From: Agrobacterium vitis
Lineage (GTDB): Bacteria > Pseudomonadota > Alphaproteobacteria > Rhizobiales > Rhizobiaceae
Direction of reading: 5' to 3'
Assembly (NCBI RefSeq): GCF_014926405.1
Contig: NZ_JACXXJ020000003.1
Coordinates: 789,001 to 853,000, forward strand
Length of the DNA stretch: 64,000 nucleotides
Part shown: in pieces, positions 17,544-26,126 of the stretch
Numbering within the stretch: the stretch's first letter is position 1
How the letters are laid out: the number at the start of each line of letters is the position of its first letter
Translations under genes and position numbers: made by a program
The notes under the pieces: generated by a model
Databases searched by the model: none
The model's input: only the letters and a program-made list of their open reading frames with translations
Told to the model about the DNA's origin: nothing

Positions 17544-18455
17544 ATGGACCAGCTCTCGGCAATGCGTGCCTTTATTCGCGTGGTGGAAACCGGCAACTTT
17601 ACGCGTGCGGCTGAACGGCTTGATATGCCGAAGGCAACGGTCACCAATCTTATTCAGGGGTTGGAAGCCCATTTACAAACCAAACTGCTCAACCGCACCA
17701 CTCGTCGTGTCATGGTGACGACGGACGGGGCCTTGTATTATGAGAGAGCGGTTCAGATCGTTTCGGAACTGACTGAGCTGGACGAAAGTCTTTCCAATGC
17801 GCAAAGCACACCCCGCGGACGTTTGCGTGTCGAAATGTCCGGCGCCTTTTCCGACTGGATTGTCGTGCCGTCCCTCTGCGACTTTCATCAGAAATTTCCA
17901 GATATGCACATCGATCTCGGCGTCAGCGACCGGATGGTCGATTATCTTGCCGAAAACGTCGATTGCGCCTTGCGGGCCGGGACGCCCTCCGATCAGTCAC
18001 TGATCGCCAGACGGGTTTGCGACGTAGAAATGATCACCTGCGTCGCACCCCGCTACATCGAAAAATTCGGCATCCCGGCCCATCCGCGCGATCTGGAAAA
18101 CCACCACTACTGCGTGAACTATTTCAGCAGCAACAATAGCCGGAAAATGCCGTTCACGTTCAAAAAGGACAAGGAAGAGCTGGAGATCAGCGCCCGCTAC
18201 ATCGTGTCGGTCAACGATAGCCGCACATATATGACCTGCGCCCAGAACGGCCTTGGCATCGCGCCGATTCCCCGGTTCATGGCCGCCAGCCTCATCGCAT
18301 CGGGCGAATTGGTGCAAGTGCTGGCGGATTGGAGGCGTGAGCCGCTTCCTCTCTACATCGTCTATCCGCCAAACCGGCATTTGAGCAACAAGGTCCGGGT
18401 TTTCGTTGATTGGCTGGTAAAACTCCTGCTCGAAGCCAGGCTCAATGAGGGCTGA
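17544..18455 (+). CDS. LysR-family transcriptional regulator
   Basis: 303 residues from the ATG at 17544, where the family opening MDQLSAMRAFIRVVETGNF begins. The longer frame from 17427 adds 39 residues unlike any LysR N terminus. The helix-turn-helix is FTRAAERLDMPKATVTNLIQ and the effector domain follows from about residue 90. The sequence style (LNRTTRRVMVTTDGALYYE) is that of the large group regulating efflux or oxidoreductase genes. It is divergent from the hydrolase-adaptor-RND operon and is its likely regulator. Confidence 0.9.
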   Translation: MDQLSAMRAFIRVVETGNFTRAAERLDMPKATVTNLIQGLEAHLQTKLLNRTTRRVMVTTDGALYYERAVQIVSELTELDESLSNAQSTPRGRLRVEMSGAFSDWIVVPSLCDFHQKFPDMHIDLGVSDRMVDYLAENVDCALRAGTPSDQSLIARRVCDVEMITCVAPRYIEKFGIPAHPRDLENHHYCVNYFSSNNSRKMPFTFKKDKEELEISARYIVSVNDSRTYMTCAQNGLGIAPIPRFMAASLIASGELVQVLADWRREPLPLYIVYPPNRHLSNKVRVFVDWLVKLLLEARLNEG

Positions 18456-18584
18456 AACAACGACGTCACAGACCCCACAAGCCTTTGAAAAGGAAACTAT
18501 ACAAAATCTATCGATATGATAATATCGTTTATTGCCCACCTGTTTGGCGGGCTGCGGCTCTCGTGAAGCGGGAAGACACGTCAC

Positions 18585-18686
18585 TAGAGCGTTTCTGCCC
18601 TACATGTCATCGCAGTAACGCTCTAACTCTTTGTTTTTACGCATTTCCGGACGGAAAACCGGTTTCCACTTTTCCTGGAAATGCTC
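18585..18686. repeat. rhizobial interspersed palindromic repeat (two hairpin units)
   Basis: TAGAGCGTT (18585-18593) and AACGCTCTA (18617-18625) form a first stem; GCATTTCC (18641-18648) and GGAAATGC (18677-18684) form a second, with the inner sequence GGAAAACCGGTTTCCACTTT. The same inner sequence style recurs at 19932, 44731 and, degenerate, at 48200. I recognise this as a common intergenic palindrome family of Rhizobiaceae. It separates the LysR gene from the dehydrogenase gene and occupies the promoter-proximal 5' region of the latter. Confidence 0.7.
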
Positions 18687-18728
18687 TTGTCCGGAATTTC
18701 GAAATCGAGACAAAAGGGAGATGCCGTC

Positions 18729-19901
18729 ATGGGAACATTCTCGCCCGTTTTCGACCGACTGGCTAGACCAGTTGCCTTCATCAAAGCCGAAGACGAAGCC
18801 CTTGGCTGTGCGCATCTCCTGGCCGAAACTGCAGTGTCGGCAGATGACGGGTCCTATGAAAAAACAATCCTCGACCATCTGCTCAGGTCGGGGCTACTCG
18901 GCATTTCCGTCTCGACCGATTACGGCGGGATCGACGTTTCGAATGTGTTGTTATCGACCATTTGCTGTGTTTTGGCAAAGGCTTGCCCCACATTGGGGGC
19001 TATGCTTGCGGGCCATTATAGTGCATTGGAGCTGTTGCGCAGCCATGGCAGCGAAGCGCAGAAATCCTATTTCTTTGCTGCCGCACTGGCAGGCATGCGT
19101 CTGGCACGCGTCAAAGCACCGTCTGCGGCAAGCCTGAAAGACAGGGGCCTGCACCTTTCCTATAACGGACTTGGCTGGTCATTGAATGGCACCGGCATGG
19201 CGTCACCGAACGCTACTTCTGCCGATTGGATCATGGTTTCCGTCCATGACCAGGTTGAAGAGCCAGCCCATCTGTTTTTCCCTGGGGGAACGGCGACGAT
19301 GACGCCGATCGCCAATTCCCTTTCAGACAAAAGCCAGCCGGATCGAGGTGAACCGGTGCTGTTTCGCGACCAGAGAGGAGAAAAGGACGGGCAATTGCAG
19401 ACCCGCCGTCCGGCACAGGGGCCGGATGTGCCTCAGGCCATGGAGCTGCTTTTGCAGGCAGCGGTGGAACTAGGGAGAGGCAAAGCTGCGTTCAGCCAAT
19501 TGTTCGGAAGCCCGGTATTGGCCCCCTCTCATCTGCCTGATGACACGTTCGAACCCGATTTTGACCCATCAAAAACCGGCGCCATCGCCGATGCCGCCCT
19601 GCGATTGGCAACAGCCGAAGCCGTGATCGAGAAAGCCGCCAGCGCCATCGATGCCGCCCAGATCGGCACACAGGACCGGCATCGACATACCGCCTTCCTG
19701 ATCGCATCGGCAGCCAATGCAGCCGCCGTAGAAGCCTCGACAATCGCTCAGTCTGTCGCAGCGGACCCACGCTTTGCACATGCAACCACGCCTCTTGGCG
19801 GTGTCGAGTTCCAAAGTGCTGAAGCCGCTATCATCGTTTCGCTTTTGCGCAAAGGCACACTTGGCTTGAGCGGTTTTTCAGATGATGATTCCAACGGATA
19901 A
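18729..19901 (+). CDS. acyl-CoA dehydrogenase-fold flavoprotein, SfnB/DszC-like
   Basis: 390 residues from the ATG at 18729 (GGGAG 9 bases upstream). The N-terminal part (LLRSGLLGISVSTDYGGID, then LGAMLAGHYSALELLRSHGS) matches the helical domain of acyl-CoA-dehydrogenase-type monooxygenases of the SfnB/DszC group, flavin-dependent enzymes acting on organosulfur or related compounds. The central beta domain is poorly conserved (region 190-240 lacks clear flavin motifs) and the C-terminal helical part is recognisable. It lies upstream of a flavin reductase gene and the sulfonate cluster, which supports a sulfur-scavenging role. It could also be a diverged, weakly functional copy. Confidence 0.7.
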   Translation: MGTFSPVFDRLARPVAFIKAEDEALGCAHLLAETAVSADDGSYEKTILDHLLRSGLLGISVSTDYGGIDVSNVLLSTICCVLAKACPTLGAMLAGHYSALELLRSHGSEAQKSYFFAAALAGMRLARVKAPSAASLKDRGLHLSYNGLGWSLNGTGMASPNATSADWIMVSVHDQVEEPAHLFFPGGTATMTPIANSLSDKSQPDRGEPVLFRDQRGEKDGQLQTRRPAQGPDVPQAMELLLQAAVELGRGKAAFSQLFGSPVLAPSHLPDDTFEPDFDPSKTGAIADAALRLATAEAVIEKAASAIDAAQIGTQDRHRHTAFLIASAANAAAVEASTIAQSVAADPRFAHATTPLGGVEFQSAEAAIIVSLLRKGTLGLSGFSDDDSNG

Positions 19902-19931
19902 CTTGCCGATGAATGCTGCCAGCAGTTTGCA

Positions 19932-20015
19932 TTAGAGCATTTCCGGACGCAAACCCGCTGCGCACTTTTGCTGAAAATACTCTCGGAAAAGTGGACTCCG
20001 GTTTTCGTGAAAAGA
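19932..20015. repeat. rhizobial palindromic repeat, degenerate copy
   Basis: TTAGAGCATTTCCGGACGC begins at about 19932, followed by CGCACTTTTGCTGAAAATACTC and then a second inverted piece CGGAAAAGTGGACTCCGG. It is a decayed version of the repeat at 18585. It fills most of the first part of the 364-base gap 19902-20265; the remainder (20016-20265) is low-GC leader with a candidate TAATCTATTGAAATT motif at 20175-20189 resembling the sites upstream of the sulfonate binding-protein genes. Confidence 0.6.
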
Positions 20016-20265
20016 CAACTGAAGCCAAGAGAAGTGAGAGCCCATCTGGTTCAGTCCAAATCTGATAGGTTCTCCCGTTTATAGCACATTATGTCGGCAG
20101 CATGTCGGCCTTGAAAGGTTTACGGGTCAAGGAATGCAAAATACCGCCATTTTTTAGAATTTTCTTCTCATAATTTAATCTATTGAAATTATGGATTACT
20201 TTGACAAAAGAGCCGTGAGATTCCATTTTGACCGGCAGGAAAAGACAGCCAATTGGAGATTGCTC

Positions 20266-20814
20266 ATGACGATCCTCACCATGCCGCGCAAGGACGCCAA
20301 CGCTACGCCCTATCCGCAGCCGTCCGTCGATCCGGGTCTGCTGAAATCGGCCATGCGCCACGTCAGCGGCCAGGTTTCGGTGATCACGGCGGGCCAGGGG
20401 CCAGAGCGCACGGGTGCAACAGTCACCTCCGCCACCGCTTTGTCGGTCGATCCTCCAACGGTTATCGTCAACATAAACCGGACCTCTTCCAGCTATCCGG
20501 TGATCCAGAAATATGGTCATTTCGGCCTCAACATCCTTGCGAGCCATGACGAGCCTGTCGCCAATCGTTTTGCCGGCGTTGGGGGGCTGAAGGGAGAGGC
20601 CCGCTATGACGGGTCAAATTGGATCGTTGGGCCTAGCGGCGCGTCGCTGTTGGTCGGCGCGCTCGCCGCAATCGACTGCGAAGTGGAAGAGATCATCGAC
20701 CGCCATAGCCACGGCATCATCATTGGCCGGGTCATTTCGATCCAGCTCGGCGAAGGCAACCCACTGGCCTATCAGAACGGCCGTTACGGCAATTTCACAC
20801 CGATTTTGGGCTGA
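20266..20814 (+). CDS. flavin reductase family protein
   Basis: 182 residues from the ATG at 20266, preceded by GGAGA at 6 bases; the longer frame from 20191 has no site. Seen: MRHVSGQVSVITAG, then GATVTSATALSVDPPTVIVN, and HFGLNILASHDE, the split-barrel flavin reductase (SsuE/HpaC-type function, PF01613). It supplies FMNH2 to two-component monooxygenases. Its partners are probably SsuD (21706-22896) and perhaps the SfnB-like protein upstream. A strong terminator follows. Confidence 0.9.
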   Translation: MTILTMPRKDANATPYPQPSVDPGLLKSAMRHVSGQVSVITAGQGPERTGATVTSATALSVDPPTVIVNINRTSSSYPVIQKYGHFGLNILASHDEPVANRFAGVGGLKGEARYDGSNWIVGPSGASLLVGALAAIDCEVEEIIDRHSHGIIIGRVISIQLGEGNPLAYQNGRYGNFTPILG

Positions 20815-20832
20815 CATTGCGGCCAAAGCAAA

Positions 20833-20873
20833 AAATCAGCCTGCCGGATTATTCAGATCCGGCAGGCTGATTT
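20833..20873. terminator. strong bidirectional hairpin terminator
   Basis: Perfect 17-base arms (20833-20849 and 20857-20873, cores CAGCCTGCCGG and CCGGCAGGCTG) with a 7-base loop, followed by TTTCTG on the plus strand and TTTTTGC on the minus strand. It lies directly after the flavin reductase stop and before the end of the convergent Rrf2 gene. Confidence 0.85.
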
Positions 20874-20911
20874 CTGTATTCGACGGACATGTTTCATACT
20901 AGAGGTCTGCC

Positions 20912-20983
20912 GTAGCGCTTTACATCTGCTGCATAATTTTAGCCATAAATCCAAGCCGATTTAAGGAATTATGCAGTAGCGCG
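20912..20983. repeat. rhizobial repeat ending in GGAATTATGCAGTAGCGC, supplying the 3' end of the Rrf2 gene
   Basis: The unit carries inverted arms CTGCATAATT (20929-20938) and AATTATGCAG (20967-20976) and direct flanks GTAGCGC at 20912 and 20976. Its right part, GATTTAAGGAATTATGCAG onward, recurs almost identically at 27341-27366. It overlaps the last codons of the minus-strand Rrf2 gene: the final residues Ala-Thr-Ala and the stop TAA lie inside the repeat. Confidence 0.75.
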
Positions 20984-21436
20984 CTTTTCCTGCTGCTCAT
21001 CCTGCGTCAGCTCATTCAGGCTTGGCGTAGCGACGAATTGTTCCAGAGTCATATTATCGAGAATAGCCGCGATGGCGTCCCGCACCTGGGTCATCGACCG
21101 CCGGACCTGACAGTTGACCGGGTCGGCGCAATCGTCGCAAGCTTCAAAAGCAGTGCGGCTGGCACAACGGATCGGCGCAAGCGGCCCATCCAGCAGGCGA
21201 ATGGCGTGTCCAATACGGATTTCGCTGGCGGGATGCGACAAGGAGTAACCGCCGCCCGGGCCTTTTTTCGACCGCAGGATGCCACCATTGCGCAATTCGA
21301 GCAGAATGGTGTCGAGAAACTTCTTCGGAATGTTGTTTCTGAGCGCAATCTCGCTGATGAACGCTGTTTCACCCGGTCCAAGCTGAGCCAGATCCACCAG
21401 CGCTTTCAAACCGTATTTGCCTTTTTTCGTCAGCAT
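20969..21436 (-). CDS. Rrf2-family transcriptional regulator with four clustered cysteines
   Basis: 155 residues from the ATG at 21436, where the family opening MLTKKGKYGLKALVDLAQL begins; an ATG at 21457 adds only seven residues. The winged helix-turn-helix includes EIALRNNIPKKFLDTILLEL and GPGGGYSLSHP. A cysteine cluster (C-x8-C-x2-C-x5-C, in IRCASRTAFEACDDCADP then VNCQ) could hold an Fe-S cluster or sense thiols, as in IscR/RirA-type members; other Rrf2 proteins such as CymR control sulfur metabolism. Its place between flavin reductase and ssuD points to control of sulfonate use. The C-terminal residues come from an interspersed repeat. Confidence 0.88.
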   Translation of the reverse strand: MLTKKGKYGLKALVDLAQLGPGETAFISEIALRNNIPKKFLDTILLELRNGGILRSKKGPGGGYSLSHPASEIRIGHAIRLLDGPLAPIRCASRTAFEACDDCADPVNCQVRRSMTQVRDAIAAILDNMTLEQFVATPSLNELTQDEQQEKRATA

Positions 21437-21652
21437 GACTGTCTGCTTTCCCAACATTCCGGGCCGACAAATCTCGGCCCCATCCGCATTTCACCATGGC
21501 AATAAAGCCAAACTACAGCGTGAACTTTAAAAACATATAAAAATTATGTATTTCATATTCAAGCTTTGCCGCAAGGGATTGTGGCTGGCAAACGTCAGAT
21601 CGACCGACGTTTCACCGCCGTTCGTTGCATGGAAGCATCAAAAAAGGCAACA

Positions 21653-21676
21653 CCGCCCCGGCTTAATCCGGAGCGG
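21653..21676 (-). terminator. hairpin terminator downstream of ssuD
   Basis: CCGCCCCGG (21653-21661) pairs with CCGGAGCGG (21668-21676) with one mismatch and a 6-base loop. On the minus strand it is followed after seven bases by TTTTTT, fitting termination of the binding-protein/ssuD transcript, whose last gene stops at 21706. Confidence 0.6.
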
Positions 21677-21705
21677 CATGGCGCATGAGCGACAATTAAA
21701 GGGTG

Positions 21706-22896
21706 TCAGGAGCCGGAAACGACCCGGAAACCACCGGAATGGCCTCCGCCGGCAAAGACTTTCGAATCGGCGAAGTCGCTGTGCTTAATGTCGTTTTCAT
21801 TCGACCTGCCCAGACCAAGCTTCGGAAACAGCAGTTCCGCCACACGGTAGGCTTCCTCCAGATGCGGATAGCCGGAGCCGATCACCGTATCAATGCCGAT
21901 GGCCTGATATTCCCGCAGGCGCTCCGCCACCGTTTCCGGCGAACCAACCAGGGCCGTACCGGCCCCTGCCCGCACCAGCCCCACCCCGGCCCACAGATTG
22001 GGCGAGACTTCGAGTTTGTCGCGGCGGCCATTATGCAATTCGGTCATGCGGCGTTGGCCGACAGAATCGGATTCCTTGGCAAAGCGGGCCTGGGTTTCGC
22101 GGATGGTTTCATCCGACAGTTTCGAGATTAGCTTGTCTGCGGCGGCCCAGGCCTCTTCGTCGGTTTCACGGACGATGAAGTGCAGACGGATGCCAAAGGA
22201 GACATCCCGCCCGCTGCGGGCAGCGGCAGCGCGCACAGCCTCCACCTTTTCCTTGACCTGCGCTGGCGGCTCGCCCCAGGTCAGGTATTTGTCGACGCGA
22301 CGGGCGGCAAAGTCGATCCCGGCGTCCGACGAGCCGCCGAAATAGAGCGGCGGACGTGGCGATTGCACCGGCGGGAAGCCTAGGCGCGCACCTTCGGCGC
22401 GAATATATTTGCCATTCAGGTCGGCATGGCCCTTGCTCAGAAGATCTTCCCAGACGGTGAAAAACTCGTCGGCATGGGCATAGCGTTCGTCATGGGAGAC
22501 GAAAATACCGTCACCCGCCAATTCCGAAGGGCTGCCGCCGACAACGATATTCAGCAGCGTGCGGCCGTTCGAGACCCGGTCCAGGGCGACCGCCAACCGC
22601 GCGTAATAGGCGGGCGACGCCGTGCCAGGGCGAATGGCGACCAGAAATTTCAGTTTCTGCGTATGGGCGGCCAACGACGCCGCCGTGACGAAGGATTCCT
22701 CACAGGCGACCCCGGTTGGCAGCAATACGCCGTAATAGCCGAGCCGGTCGACAGCGCTGGCTATCTCACGCAGATAGCCGTGATCGACCGGGCGGGTCAG
22801 ATCGTTGGAGCCGAGATAGGTGCCGTCACCCGACGTGGGGATGAACCAGAGAAAATCGATGGGCCGCGCATTTTGCGCATTGGACGTTTTAGACAT
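21706..22896 (-). CDS. ssuD: FMNH2-dependent alkanesulfonate monooxygenase SsuD-like (LLM flavin oxidoreductase)
   Basis: 396 residues from the ATG at 22896 (AAAGGA 8 bases upstream; a TTG two codons earlier is less likely). It is a bacterial luciferase-like TIM barrel: [19 protein letters not shown], then [19 protein letters not shown] and [20 protein letters not shown], the last being characteristic of SsuD. It cleaves alkanesulfonates to aldehyde plus sulfite using FMNH2 from the reductase encoded nearby. It lies 25 bases after a sulfonate binding-protein gene in the same operon. The Gly/Ser-rich C-terminal tail ([14 protein letters not shown]) is slightly longer than usual. Confidence 0.93.
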   Translation of the reverse strand: MSKTSNAQNARPIDFLWFIPTSGDGTYLGSNDLTRPVDHGYLREIASAVDRLGYYGVLLPTGVACEESFVTAASLAAHTQKLKFLVAIRPGTASPAYYARLAVALDRVSNGRTLLNIVVGGSPSELAGDGIFVSHDERYAHADEFFTVWEDLLSKGHADLNGKYIRAEGARLGFPPVQSPRPPLYFGGSSDAGIDFAARRVDKYLTWGEPPAQVKEKVEAVRAAAARSGRDVSFGIRLHFIVRETDEEAWAAADKLISKLSDETIRETQARFAKESDSVGQRRMTELHNGRRDKLEVSPNLWAGVGLVRAGAGTALVGSPETVAERLREYQAIGIDTVIGSGYPHLEEAYRVAELLFPKLGLGRSNENDIKHSDFADSKVFAGGGHSGGFRVVSGS

Positions 22897-22921
22897 GGAC
22901 AAGTCCTTTCATGAAAATGGT

Positions 22922-23887
22922 TCAGCTGGCCTTCGGGCGCCAGACGATCTCGGCGATCTTCAAAGGCTTCGGCAGAATTTGCAGGGCGTGAAACTCGTCG
23001 GCCAAGGCCTGCTGATAGGCGATGGCTTCATCGTTCAGGGTAGAAACGCTACCGAGATCGGCGCCGGGCCGGGTCAGCACGGTCTTTGTCGTGTCGCGCG
23101 GCACGCCAGTGATTTCCGAAAGCGCGGTGATCGTCTCATCCAGATGGCTCTGCGCCCAAACGCCGGTCTTGCGCAATTCATCGATCACATCGGTGATCAC
23201 CTCCGGGTTTTTACTGGTGAAATCACCATTGCCGAAATAAAAGCTCCAGCTGTCGACAATACCGCTGGCGGTCGTCAGCACCCTGGCATTAGGATCGGTC
23301 TCGGCCACCGCAAAATAGGGGTCCCAGATTGCCCAGGCATCGACATTTCCGGATTTGAATGCCGCCCCCGCATCGGCAGGCGACAGATCCGCAGCCTTGA
23401 CATCTGATGGCGTCAATCCGGCCGTTTTCAGCGCCTTGACCACGAAATTGTGGGCGCTCGAGCCGCGCTTGAAGGCAAGCTTCTTTCCCTTGAGATCGGC
23501 AATCGACTGGATCGGCGAATCCTTATGGACAAGCAATGCCGTGCCGGAGGGTGCTCCCTTGTACGTGCCGACATAAAGAAGATTGCCGCCCGCCGCCTGA
23601 GCAAACAGTGGTGGCACATCGCCTGTCGGACCGAAATCGAGCGCACCGGCACCCAGCGCTTCCAGAAGCGGCGGGCCTGAGGTAAATTCAGCCCAGGTCA
23701 CAGTGACGCCGCGTGCAGCCAGACGCTTTTCCAGCGCGCCTGTGCGCTTGGCCAGCGCCAGCACTCCATTCTTCTGCCAACCGATCCGCAATGTCGTGGT
23801 TGCCGCCTGGGCGGTACGGATTGCCGGCAAGGCGAGAATGGTGCTGGCAGCGCCAAGCAAGCCAAGGGTCTGTCTGCGGTTGATCAT
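22922..23887 (-). CDS. aliphatic sulfonate ABC transporter substrate-binding protein
   Basis: 321 residues from the ATG at 23887, which begins a twin-arginine-like signal peptide (MINRRQTLGLLGAASTILAL, cut near AQA). The upstream in-frame extension to 24103 is promoter DNA. Seen: LRIGWQKNGVLALAKRTGAL, EFTSGPPLLEALGAGALDFG and VDAWAIWDPYFAVAE, typical of the SsuA/TauA group. It delivers sulfonate in the periplasm to the SsuBC complex encoded on the other strand (25279-26954) and is cotranscribed with ssuD. A second, divergent paralogue follows at 24270. Confidence 0.92.
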   Translation of the reverse strand: MINRRQTLGLLGAASTILALPAIRTAQAATTTLRIGWQKNGVLALAKRTGALEKRLAARGVTVTWAEFTSGPPLLEALGAGALDFGPTGDVPPLFAQAAGGNLLYVGTYKGAPSGTALLVHKDSPIQSIADLKGKKLAFKRGSSAHNFVVKALKTAGLTPSDVKAADLSPADAGAAFKSGNVDAWAIWDPYFAVAETDPNARVLTTASGIVDSWSFYFGNGDFTSKNPEVITDVIDELRKTGVWAQSHLDETITALSEITGVPRDTTKTVLTRPGADLGSVSTLNDEAIAYQQALADEFHALQILPKPLKIAEIVWRPKAS

Positions 23888-23940
23888 CAGCGGTCTCTTT
23901 CTTCGGTCTGTCGCATTCGTCAGGCCTATATGATGATTTA

Positions 23941-23950
23941 GTCTATGGAA
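23941..23950 (-). promoter_or_regulatory. TTCCATAGAC motif upstream of the minus-strand sulfonate operon
   Basis: Read toward the gene, TTCCATAGAC ends 54 bases before the start codon at 23887. The identical 10-mer in the opposite orientation lies 57 bases before the start of the divergent gene at 24270. The rest of the 382-base gap 23888-24269 shows no gene. The mirrored placement suggests a promoter element or activator site common to both operons. Confidence 0.5.
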
Positions 23951-24203
23951 TTTGTAAGCAATATTTTTCGCTTTATGGACGATTGCGGAAATTTCCTGCC
24001 GCCATTTTACCGTCTTCAGGGGTCGGAATTTCGTCTCTTCTGAAGATGCGGAGACTGAAGTCAGCCACGGGGGTCGGTTTTCGCCGGCCCAGGCCCAACC
24101 CACATGAGGGCATCATCGCCGAACGCCCCAACCCGGAAAACTGTCGAATGAGGAAAAATGTTTTCGCTGTTCGTGGAATATTGATCGAATTTATCTCCAT
24201 TAT

Positions 24204-24213
24204 TTCCATAGAC
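24204..24213 (+). promoter_or_regulatory. TTCCATAGAC motif upstream of the plus-strand sulfonate operon
   Basis: Exact copy, in mirrored orientation, of the motif at 23941-23950, followed by AATATACTCTAAC, which could hold a -10 element. Rrf2 or a LysR-type sulfur regulator are candidate binders. Confidence 0.5.
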
Positions 24214-24269
24214 AATATACTCTAACCTAAGGCGCGATCGCCCGGAATCGAGTTTTCAAGAGACGTAAC

Positions 24270-25238
24270 ATGACAGAATTGACCCGCCGCCTGTTAATGA
24301 CAGGTGCCCTTGGCTCCCTCGCCTTCTCCCTGACGCTTGGCGCTGCATTTCGCGCTCGGGCCGAAGGACTGGGTACCTTGAAAATCGGCTACCAGAAAAC
24401 AGGTCTGCCCGTCATCGCACGCCAGCAGGGCGTGATCGAAGCCGCTCTCAAATCGCAGGGGACCTCGGTATCCTGGGTGGAGTTCGCCGCCGGGCCGCCG
24501 CTGGTCGAGGCCTTGAATGTCGGCTCCGTCCATGTCGGTTGGACAGGAGATGCGCCGCCAATTTTCGGTCAGGCATCCGGTGCAGCCATTGTCTATGCTG
24601 CGGCGCTGCCACCAAATGGCAAGGGCGAAGGCATCGTCGTCAAGGCCAGTTCCGGCATCAAGGATCTGGCCGGTCTCAAAGGCCGCAAGGTCGCGGTCGG
24701 AAAAGGCACCAGCGCCCATAACCTCGTCGTGGTTGCCCTGGAAAAGGCCGGGATCGGCTTTGACGAGATCACCCCGGTCTATCTGGGTCCTGCTGATGCG
24801 GCGGCAGCCTTTGCCAGCGACAAGGTGGACGCCTGGGCCGTCTGGGACCCGTTCCTGGCGATTGCCGAGACCCGATATGATCTGGTGACGCTCGCCCGCT
24901 CCAGCGACGTGCTTGACGTCAAAACCTATTTTCTCGCCAATCGCGACTTTGCAGCAAGCCATCCCGACACATTGGCGACCGTATTGAAGGCGCTCACTGT
25001 TGCAGCGGAATGGTCCGCCAACAATCGCAATCAATTGGCCGCCGCCCTGCATGACATTACCGGCGTGCCGCTCAATGCTCAGACTTTGGCTGCCAACCGG
25101 GCTGAGTTCGGCATTTTCAAGATTACCGACGAGATCGTCGCGACCCAGCAAGAGACGGCAGACCGTTTCTTCCGGCTCGGCCTGATCCCGAAGAAAATCA
25201 ACATCAAAGACGCTGTGTGGGTTGCGCCAACCAACTGA
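24270..25238 (+). CDS. ssuA: aliphatic sulfonate ABC transporter substrate-binding protein SsuA-like
   Basis: 322 residues with an RR-type signal (TRRLLMTGALGSLAFSL, cut near ARA). Core motifs: LKIGYQKTGLPVIARQQGVI, EFAAGPPLVEALNVGSVHVG, KGTSAHNLVVVALEKAG and VDAWAVWDPFLAIAE. AAGAGA lies 6 bases before the ATG. It heads the operon ssuA-ssuC-ssuB. It is a paralogue of the protein encoded divergently at 22922-23887, with the same motif order but clearly different sequence, so the two may extend the sulfonate range of one transporter. Confidence 0.93.
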   Translation: MTELTRRLLMTGALGSLAFSLTLGAAFRARAEGLGTLKIGYQKTGLPVIARQQGVIEAALKSQGTSVSWVEFAAGPPLVEALNVGSVHVGWTGDAPPIFGQASGAAIVYAAALPPNGKGEGIVVKASSGIKDLAGLKGRKVAVGKGTSAHNLVVVALEKAGIGFDEITPVYLGPADAAAAFASDKVDAWAVWDPFLAIAETRYDLVTLARSSDVLDVKTYFLANRDFAASHPDTLATVLKALTVAAEWSANNRNQLAAALHDITGVPLNAQTLAANRAEFGIFKITDEIVATQQETADRFFRLGLIPKKINIKDAVWVAPTN

Positions 25239-25278
25239 AGACCCAGGCAACTGAAGATAATGATCCGGAGTTGAAGCG

Positions 25279-26121
25279 ATGCAGAATTCAAACATCAGAC
25301 AAGATGCCGGACATGCACCCTCGCTGGGACTTGCATGGTTCGGGGCTGGCCTTTCACGGCTAGCTGGCAACAGCATCGGCTGGGCGTTGCCTTTGCTGAT
25401 CCTGATTGCCTGGGAAGCATCGTCGCGCGCTGGATTGTTGCAGCAAAACGTGCTGCCAGCACCGTCTGCCGTCGCAGAAGCCTTCTGGCGGCTGACATTA
25501 TCGGGGGAGTTGCCAAACAATATCGGCGTCAGCACCGTACGGGCGTTGGCCGGTTTTGCCATTGGTGGCGGCATTGGTTTCGCACTCGGTCTGCTCAACG
25601 GCCTGTCGGCCCTTAGCCGCGGCATTACCGATACGACCTTGCAGATGGTGCGCAATATTCCCCATCTGGCACTGATCCCGCTGGTCATCCTGTGGTTTGG
25701 CATCGATGAGGAGGCCAAGCTCTTTCTTGTCGCGCTTGGCGTGTTTTTCCCGATCTATGTCAACACCTTGCTGGGTATCCAGAGCGTCGATCCGCAACTG
25801 GTGGAAATGGGCCGTCTCTACGGCATGAAGCCTTCCCGGCTGTTTCGCAAGGTGATCTTGCCGGGCGCCCTGCCCGCGATCTTTGCCGGACTGCGCTATG
25901 GTCTTGGCATCATGTGGCTGACGCTGATCGTCGCGGAAACCATCGCCGCCTCTTCCGGCCTCGGTTACATGGCCATGCAGGCGCGTGAGTTCCTGCTGAT
26001 CGACGTGGTTGTTCTTTCCATTCTCATCTATGCGCTGCTCGGCAAACTGGCGGATCTGCTTGCCCGTTTCCTGGAGCGCGTGTTCCTGCAATGGCATCCG
26101 GCCTACCAGACAGCGAGGTAA
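25279..26121 (+). CDS. ssuC: aliphatic sulfonate ABC transporter permease SsuC-like
   Basis: 280 residues with about six membrane helices and the BPD transporter motif [20 protein letters not shown] followed by [15 protein letters not shown], which docks the ATPase. CGGAG lies 8 bases before the ATG. It is 40 bases downstream of ssuA and 5 bases upstream of ssuB. It forms the inner-membrane channel for sulfonates. Confidence 0.93.
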   Translation: MQNSNIRQDAGHAPSLGLAWFGAGLSRLAGNSIGWALPLLILIAWEASSRAGLLQQNVLPAPSAVAEAFWRLTLSGELPNNIGVSTVRALAGFAIGGGIGFALGLLNGLSALSRGITDTTLQMVRNIPHLALIPLVILWFGIDEEAKLFLVALGVFFPIYVNTLLGIQSVDPQLVEMGRLYGMKPSRLFRKVILPGALPAIFAGLRYGLGIMWLTLIVAETIAASSGLGYMAMQAREFLLIDVVVLSILIYALLGKLADLLARFLERVFLQWHPAYQTAR

Positions 26122-26126
26122 GACCC

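Noticed and set aside
18585..20015. CRISPR array from repeated palindromes
   Set aside because: The repeats are few, unevenly spaced, differ from each other and show no spacer pattern or cas genes.
24294..25718. 474-residue minus-strand open frame across ssuA and ssuC
   Set aside because: Antisense to two genes with strong family motifs, with no start signal.
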